NCBI GenBank assembly: GCA_902801515.1
Contig: CADCII010000018.1
Coordinates: 1 to 64,000, forward strand
Length of the DNA: 64,000 bases
Direction: 5' to 3'
Origin: an uncultured Lachnospiraceae bacterium
Lineage (GTDB): Bacteria; Bacillota; Clostridia; Lachnospirales; Lachnospiraceae
The notes under the pieces are model-generated. The model did no database searches and was not told the DNA's origin. It saw only the letters and a list, made by a program, of their open reading frames with translations. Below, in pieces: positions 59,444-64,000 of the stretch; within the stretch, counting starts at the first letter, position 1, and every line of letters begins with the position of its first letter. The translations under genes and the position numbers were made by a program.

Positions 59444-60433
59444 TTATTTGTCAAGCGCTTCTGCCATATCACGCATCATCGCGACATCTTCCGGTTCCAG
59501 CTCAAGCTGGGCGGACTGCGCATTTTCACGGATCTGGTCTACGGTTGTGGAACCGGACAGCAGAGTGATGAAATCGCCCTGTCCCAGGATCCATGCGAGT
59601 GCCAGGTTCGCGATCGTGCAGTCGTACTTCTCAGTCAGTGGCTTCCATGCATCCATCATATCCATGGCTTTCTGCATGTTCTCCGGCTGGAACCACTTCT
59701 TCGGGATCTGCGCGCCTACTGGCTTGTAGTCTCTCGGCATGGTTCCGCTCAGCAGACCCATCTCCAGCGGAGAATATGCCTGAAGCGTGATACCGTTTTC
59801 TTTACAGCAGGGAATGATGTCTTCCTCGATAGCGCGGTCAAGTACACTGTACTTTGCCTGGACGATATCCAGGTCGCCCCATTTCAGATACTCTTCAATG
59901 TGATGAATATCGACGTTGGCTGCACCGATCGCACGGATCTTGCCCTGTGCCTTGAGGTCGTTCAGGACTTCCATCGTCTTCTCGATCGGCACATAGTATT
60001 CGTCATCCACGCTCTGCCAGTGGGTCATGTAGACGTCTACGTAATCCGTTCCCAGGCGCTCCAGGCTGGCGTCGATCTCGCGGCGGATCGATTCGCTGTT
60101 CAGGTTCTTGTACAGCTGGATCCCGTTTACGACGTTGAACAGGGAGCCCTTCATCTCCTGGTCCCAGGTAACTCCACACTTGGTGATGATCGTAACGTCT
60201 TCTCTCTTCATCTTCTTAAGAGCCATTCCGACGATCTTCTCACTGTTTCCGAAGTTGTATCCAGGAGCTGTATCGATCAGGTTGATCCCGACCTTCGGAG
60301 CCTCGCAGATCGTGTCGACGACCGTCTGCAGATCATGGTCTCCGCCCCATGCGGAACCCCCGCCGATAGACCAGGTGCCAAGTCCCATCTTCGAGATATC
60401 TTTCCCAGTCTTGCCAAGTTTGATCATTTTCAT
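59444..60433 (-). CDS. Aldo/keto reductase
   Basis: A 329-residue NADPH-dependent oxidoreductase of the AKR superfamily, starting at the ATG at 60433 (MKMIKLGKTGKD) with AAAGGAG upstream; the frame extends into the aldolase gene but has no second ribosome site. MGLGTWSIGGGSAWGG near 16, catalytic Asp/Tyr in LIDTAPGYNFGNSEKIVG near 53, Lys in VTIITKCG near 85 and His in DVYMTHWQ near 133 form the tetrad; ALAWILGQGDFITLLSGST near 275 binds the cofactor. It would interconvert a sugar aldehyde and a polyol. It begins 13 bases after the aldolase gene. Confidence 0.93.
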   Translation of the reverse strand: MKMIKLGKTGKDISKMGLGTWSIGGGSAWGGDHDLQTVVDTICEAPKVGINLIDTAPGYNFGNSEKIVGMALKKMKREDVTIITKCGVTWDQEMKGSLFNVVNGIQLYKNLNSESIRREIDASLERLGTDYVDVYMTHWQSVDDEYYVPIEKTMEVLNDLKAQGKIRAIGAANVDIHHIEEYLKWGDLDIVQAKYSVLDRAIEEDIIPCCKENGITLQAYSPLEMGLLSGTMPRDYKPVGAQIPKKWFQPENMQKAMDMMDAWKPLTEKYDCTIANLALAWILGQGDFITLLSGSTTVDQIRENAQSAQLELEPEDVAMMRDMAEALDK

Positions 60434-60446
60434 GGTAGATTCTCCT

Positions 60447-61286
60447 TTACTCGTCAGCTCTTCCTGCGTCGCCGAACAGGTTGATCTTATACATCGCACG
60501 CTCTTTGACTGCCTTGCGGACTTCGCGCTCTACGGCGAGGAACGGCTCATCCTTGTGCGCGTTGATCGCTTCCATGGCTGCCTGGCACAGTTCGGTGTGG
60601 ATGTTGATCTTCGCGATTCCAAGAGAGATTGCTTTCTTGATGTCTTCATCGCCGATTCCGGAAGCTCCGTGAAGGACCAGCGGGACGCTGACTTCTTTGT
60701 GTACCTGTTCCAGGATCTCGAAGTTCAGCTTCGGCTCGGAAGAATAAACGCCATGGACATTGCCGATTGCGACTGCAAGAGAATCGCATCCGGTCCTCTC
60801 AACGAATTCCTTCGCCTTGTCCGGTTCGGTGTAGTGGTAATCAGACAGAGCCTCTTCATAGACGGTCTCATTTCCCACATGACCAAGTTCAGCTTCAACC
60901 GGGATGTTCAGCGGATGGAAATAATCCACGCAGCGTTTGATCTCCGCAACGTTCTCTTCAAACGGAAGAGCGGAAGCGTCACGCATGACGGAATTCATGC
61001 AATGGTTGACTGCGTTCTGAAGGATCGTCATGTTGCGGCCGTGATCCCAGTGCTCGATGACCGGAACAGAAGCTTTCCTTGCCATGGAGTCCATCATGTA
61101 GCAGAAGTCTTCAAAGACCGTATTGCCTGTGAATCCGGTTCCGAAAGAGATGATGACCGGTGCGCGCAGTTCCTCTGCCGCATCGATAACACCCATGAGC
61201 ATCTCAGCGTTCCATACATTGAAATGCGGGATCGCATAATGTCCGTCGCTTGCCTTCTTTTCCCAATACCTGATGTCAGATAACAT
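60447..61286 (-). CDS. Class II aldolase, fructose-bisphosphate / tagatose-bisphosphate type
   Basis: A 279-residue zinc aldolase. YAIPHFNVWNAEMLMGVIDAAEELRAP near 17 gives the start of the family pattern in parts; the metal ligands are in VIEHWDHG near 80, the C-terminal HGASGIGDEDIKKAI near 206 and INIHTELCQAAMEA near 230. It cleaves a ketose phosphate or bisphosphate to dihydroxyacetone phosphate and an aldehyde. In this operon (two polyol-type dehydrogenases, kinase, reductase) a tagatose or related ketose phosphate is likely. AGGAGGA precedes the ATG. It follows the second dehydrogenase by 51 bases. Confidence 0.92.
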   Translation of the reverse strand: MLSDIRYWEKKASDGHYAIPHFNVWNAEMLMGVIDAAEELRAPVIISFGTGFTGNTVFEDFCYMMDSMARKASVPVIEHWDHGRNMTILQNAVNHCMNSVMRDASALPFEENVAEIKRCVDYFHPLNIPVEAELGHVGNETVYEEALSDYHYTEPDKAKEFVERTGCDSLAVAIGNVHGVYSSEPKLNFEILEQVHKEVSVPLVLHGASGIGDEDIKKAISLGIAKINIHTELCQAAMEAINAHKDEPFLAVEREVRKAVKERAMYKINLFGDAGRADE

Positions 61287-61337
61287 ATTTATTTTCCTCC
61301 TGATGGAATTGATTGTCTGTGTTCTGCGCCGGTCAGA

Positions 61338-62384
61338 TCACTCTTCCGGCATATGGATGACGGACTTGATGATCTCTGCCTTCTTGTTGACGGAGTCGTC
61401 AAATGCCTGCTGCACATCCTTGTAGTCATAGGTTGCGGTAACCATGGATTTCACATCAAATCTTCCGCTGCTGATCGCGGCGATAACTGCCGGATAGCAG
61501 TTTCTGTAGCGGAAGCTGGTCTGGATCGTCACTTCGCGGTTGATCTTGAGGAAGTCAACCGGCACTTCTTTGGACTGGGTGCCGACCTGCATGATCTTGC
61601 CGCCTCTGGCGACGATCTTCACTGCCTGCTGCGCTGTAATCACTGCACCGGCGGTTTCGAACACATAATCAGCTCCCATATCATCGGTAAGTGCTCTGCA
61701 GACCGCCACGGTATCTTCTTTCATGCCATTGACGGTGTGTGCGGCTCCAAGCTTCTTAGCCAGTTCAAGACGGTTGTCCATGACGTCGACTACCGTGATA
61801 TCGGTTACACCGCAGGATACCAACCCCTGAAGGGTCATCAGTCCGATGCAGCCTCCTCCGAGGATCACTGCCGACTCTCCCGGGCGGATTCCGGACAGGA
61901 GCGCTGCGTGCATGCCGACAGACGCCGGCTCTACAAGAGCACCTTCCACAAAGTCCATGTTATCCGGCAGGTGATAGGTAAACTCTTCCGGATGTACCAG
62001 ATAGTTGGTCAGGGCGCCGCGGTAATTCGGCTGTGTTGCCATGAAATCCACGTCCGGGCAGAGGTTATAACGCCCTGTGCGGCAGTATTTGCAGTGGCCG
62101 CAGGGAACGCCGGGCTCGATGCAGACACGGTCGCCTTCCTTGAAGTTCTTAACCTTGGGACCGACCTTGACAACCACACCCGCGCATTCATGTCCGAGTC
62201 CGATCTCCTGATTCGGATCTTTCGGAGGAATGAACGGACCGAACTGGAATCCGTGGACATCCGATCCGCAGACTCCGACTTCTCTTACCCGGATCATTAC
62301 ATCTGTATCTTTCAGTACCGGCATGTCCGCCTCGCGGATCTCCATGAGCCCAGGATGGACAAGTATTGCCTTGGAATTTTTCAT
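61338..62384 (-). CDS. Zinc-dependent polyol/alcohol dehydrogenase (MDR family)
   Basis: A 348-residue medium-chain dehydrogenase. Catalytic zinc ligands: C in VGVCGSDVHGF near 38, H-E in GLGHECAGVVVKVG near 63; structural zinc: four Cys in PCGHCKYCRTGRYNLC near 94-108. The NAD turn is VILGGGCIGLMTLQG near 170, followed by the acidic VDVMDNRLELAKKLGA, so NAD rather than NADP. This is the sorbitol/xylitol dehydrogenase pattern (polyol to ketose). CGGAGGAA precedes the ATG. It lies 16 bases after the other zinc dehydrogenase and before the aldolase. Confidence 0.94.
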   Translation of the reverse strand: MKNSKAILVHPGLMEIREADMPVLKDTDVMIRVREVGVCGSDVHGFQFGPFIPPKDPNQEIGLGHECAGVVVKVGPKVKNFKEGDRVCIEPGVPCGHCKYCRTGRYNLCPDVDFMATQPNYRGALTNYLVHPEEFTYHLPDNMDFVEGALVEPASVGMHAALLSGIRPGESAVILGGGCIGLMTLQGLVSCGVTDITVVDVMDNRLELAKKLGAAHTVNGMKEDTVAVCRALTDDMGADYVFETAGAVITAQQAVKIVARGGKIMQVGTQSKEVPVDFLKINREVTIQTSFRYRNCYPAVIAAISSGRFDVKSMVTATYDYKDVQQAFDDSVNKKAEIIKSVIHMPEE

Positions 62385-62400
62385 TTATCAATTCCTCCGA

Positions 62401-63501
62401 TCAGTCGTCATAGTCATAGGTGAAAATGACCTTGATTGCTTCCTTCTTCGCCATCGCGTCGAAGCCCTCTTTCCACTGGGACAGTCCCAGTCTGTGAGTA
62501 ATCATCGGCTGAACCTGGATCTGTCCGGACGCCAGCAGGCGGATGCAGTTTCTCCAGGATGTGGAGTCATACGCCATATGTCCGATGATGCTCTTATTCC
62601 AGGATGTAATGTCGTTGATAGAGAACTCAAGCGGACGGAATCCCATGCCTACGCGGACGACTTCGCCGTTCGGACGAAGCATCTCGATCGCCTGTTTCAG
62701 GGCGATGTTCGCGCCGGAGCACTCAACGACCAGTCCCAGGTTGTCTCTGCCGCAGATCTCTGTGCAGCGGGCTACAACATCTTCGACTGAACCATTTACA
62801 CAGTGAGTTGCGCCGAGCTGTTTCGCGATATCGAAGCGGACCTTGGTATCTTCCTGAAGTCCAACCATAACGATGTTAACGGCGCCCATCAGCTTCGCGA
62901 TCTGCAGGGAGAATAGTCCGAGCGGGCCTGTGCCGAATACGACAACATCCTGACCCGGCATCAGGGAGGACTGCTGCGCGACTGCCTTGTAGGCATTGCA
63001 GATCGGATCGAGGACTGCTGCCTCTTCATACTTCACATTCTCCGGAATCTCCCAGATCGCATGTTTGTGGATGCGCAGGATCTCTCCGGGGATCTTGCAG
63101 TATTTGGAGAAGCCGCCGCCCCAGGTGTTCCAGTCAAGTCCGAGGTTGATCTTGTTCTCGCAGCAGAGGAAATCTCCGCGTTCGCATGCCGGGCATTTTC
63201 CGCAGACATATGCGGAATTGTCAGATACGATTCTCTGTCCCACATGCCAATCTTTGACAAGTTCTCCGACCTGTACGATGTCGCCTGCAAATTCATGGCC
63301 GCGGACTGACTGCTGCTGATCCGGCGGGCAGTTGGTGTCGTCGTAGCCGGTATCCACTCCCCAGTGCTTCATATCTGCTCCGCAGATAGCCGCGGCACGG
63401 ATCTGAACAATAATATCCTCGGGGCCGCACTCCGGCTCCGGATAATTCTCCATCATCTTATATCCGCCAAATGCTGTTCCAAATCTCTTCAATGCATGCA
63501 T
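62401..63501 (-). CDS. Zinc-dependent alcohol/polyol dehydrogenase (MDR family), second copy
   Basis: A 366-residue medium-chain dehydrogenase. Catalytic ligands: C in AAICGADMKHWG near 38, H-E in VRGHEFAGDIVQVG near 67; structural Cys cluster YVCGKCPACERGDFLCC near 94-109. NAD turn: VVFGTGPLGLFSLQIAKLMG near 186. It differs clearly from its neighbour (longer lid: GVDTGYDDTNCPP), so the two are not a recent duplication; they probably oxidise different positions or different polyols. AAGGAGG precedes the ATG. It follows the DeoR regulator by 40 bases. Confidence 0.94.
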   Translation of the reverse strand: MHALKRFGTAFGGYKMMENYPEPECGPEDIIVQIRAAAICGADMKHWGVDTGYDDTNCPPDQQQSVRGHEFAGDIVQVGELVKDWHVGQRIVSDNSAYVCGKCPACERGDFLCCENKINLGLDWNTWGGGFSKYCKIPGEILRIHKHAIWEIPENVKYEEAAVLDPICNAYKAVAQQSSLMPGQDVVVFGTGPLGLFSLQIAKLMGAVNIVMVGLQEDTKVRFDIAKQLGATHCVNGSVEDVVARCTEICGRDNLGLVVECSGANIALKQAIEMLRPNGEVVRVGMGFRPLEFSINDITSWNKSIIGHMAYDSTSWRNCIRLLASGQIQVQPMITHRLGLSQWKEGFDAMAKKEAIKVIFTYDYDD

Positions 63502-63541
63502 AGCAGTCTTTCCTCCTTGTCTGCCTGAGATGCAAGTTCAG

Positions 63542-64000
63542 TTACGTAAAGTCAATCCCCGGGTAAAGGATCCTTACGTCGTATTCCTTCATCCGGTCGA
63601 TCCATTCATCGGACGGTTTCTGGTCTGTTACCAGAACATCCACCTTGTCGTATGACAGGGTCCGGATCAGTGACGTTTTGTTGAATTTCGTATGGTCGGC
63701 TATCAGGATGACTCTTCTTGAATGCTCGACCATCACATTTTTAAAATAAGCTTCTTCCTCATCGCCTTCATAGATTCCGTTGGTAAGATCCAGCGATCTG
63801 CAGCTGAGTACACAGACGTCCAGGAAATAACCTTCCATCGCCCGGGTGGTCACTTCGCCCTGCAGGGACTGTGTCCTGCTCCTCAGGTTTCCGCCTGTGG
63901 AAATGATCCGGATCTTGTCATACATGTAATCATTCGGAATCCGGATGGAGTTTGTCAGCAGTGTGATCCCGGCATTATCCTTTATGTATGGGATAACAGC
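63542..64000 (-). CDS. DeoR-family regulator, C-terminal part (cut by right window edge)
   Basis: The last 152 residues of a DeoR-family repressor; the frame is open to base 64000, so the HTH domain lies outside. AVIPYIKDNAGITLLTNSIRI and IISTGGNLRSRTQSLQG match the sugar-phosphate-binding DeoR sensor domain, with CVLSCRSLDLTNGIYE and ADHTKFNKTSLIRTL as later hallmarks. It stands upstream of, and in line with, the two zinc dehydrogenases, so it is probably the operon repressor relieved by a phosphorylated sugar intermediate. Confidence 0.92.
   Translation of the reverse strand, partial: AVIPYIKDNAGITLLTNSIRIPNDYMYDKIRIISTGGNLRSRTQSLQGEVTTRAMEGYFLDVCVLSCRSLDLTNGIYEGDEEEAYFKNVMVEHSRRVILIADHTKFNKTSLIRTLSYDKVDVLVTDQKPSDEWIDRMKEYDVRILYPGIDFT

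Noticed and set aside
1..64000. tRNA, rRNA, prophage or insertion sequence genes
   Set aside because: No cloverleaf-like tRNA sequence, rRNA motif, integrase or transposase frame was recognised in either strand.

Overview
The window looks like chromosomal DNA of an anaerobic Gram-positive Clostridia member, most probably a Lachnospiraceae-type gut or rumen fibre/sugar utiliser. The reasons are Firmicutes-style AGGAGG ribosome sites, an indolepyruvate:ferredoxin oxidoreductase, an NADP-type glutamate dehydrogenase, two-part transketolase, YerC-type TrpR protein, a domain-inverted GH3 glucosidase, BIG2/zinc-ribbon-like surface protein repeats and a base composition near 50% GC. I see no phage, insertion sequence, rRNA, tRNA or CRISPR. 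The genus is inference.

Layout. 1-5.9 kb: a sugar ABC importer (permease at the left edge is cut), a divergent AraC regulator and a sialate O-acetylesterase-type hydrolase. 6.1-14 kb: a Lon-like AAA+ ATPase without protease domain, a GH3 beta-glucosidase with inverted domain order, and a second complete sugar ABC importer with a strong promoter and LacI-like operator sites. 14-18 kb: a structured non-coding block, a MATE efflux pump and a sodium:solute symporter with paired operator-like dyads. 18-25.8 kb: a secreted DUF5722-like probable glycosidase, then an aromatic keto-acid operon read leftwards (YerC-type regulator, iorA, iorB, aminotransferase, acyl-CoA ligase). 25.8-27.7 kb: alpha/beta hydrolase and proB. 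27.8-40 kb: a 3252-residue secreted repeat protein beside a membrane Ser/Thr kinase with an external LRR sensor and its small HTH partner. 40-50.3 kb: gdhA and, divergent from it, a three-gene cluster that I could not match to any described system: a PEP-synthase-like ATP-grasp protein lacking the phospho-His domains, a 1564-residue fusion (HD hydrolase, HEAT-like helices, NadD-like nucleotidyltransferase, GNAT-like, phosphoribosyltransferase-like) and an LDH/MDH-like Rossmann protein. 50.6-56 kb: split transketolase, the 5-oxoprolinase operon pxpBCA with a hairpin-rich leader, and an RraA-family aldolase divergent from a LysR regulator. 57-64 kb: a leftward catabolic operon: DeoR regulator (cut by the right edge), two zinc dehydrogenases, class II aldolase, aldo-keto reductase, PfkB kinase and an aminotransferase.

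How it fits together: the two ABC importers bring in oligosaccharides that the cytoplasmic esterase and GH3 enzyme can trim. The ior operon would turn aromatic or branched amino acids into acyl-CoAs and reduced ferredoxin. The right-hand operon has the shape of a polyol or sugar-acid pathway (dehydrogenase, kinase, aldolase). The best candidate for an undescribed system is the 41.8-50.3 kb cluster, whose domain set (HD + NadD-like + PRTase-like, PEP/pyruvate ATP-grasp, NAD-binding dehydrogenase-like protein) points towards nucleotide or NAD-type cofactor chemistry. That reading is inference from motifs only.
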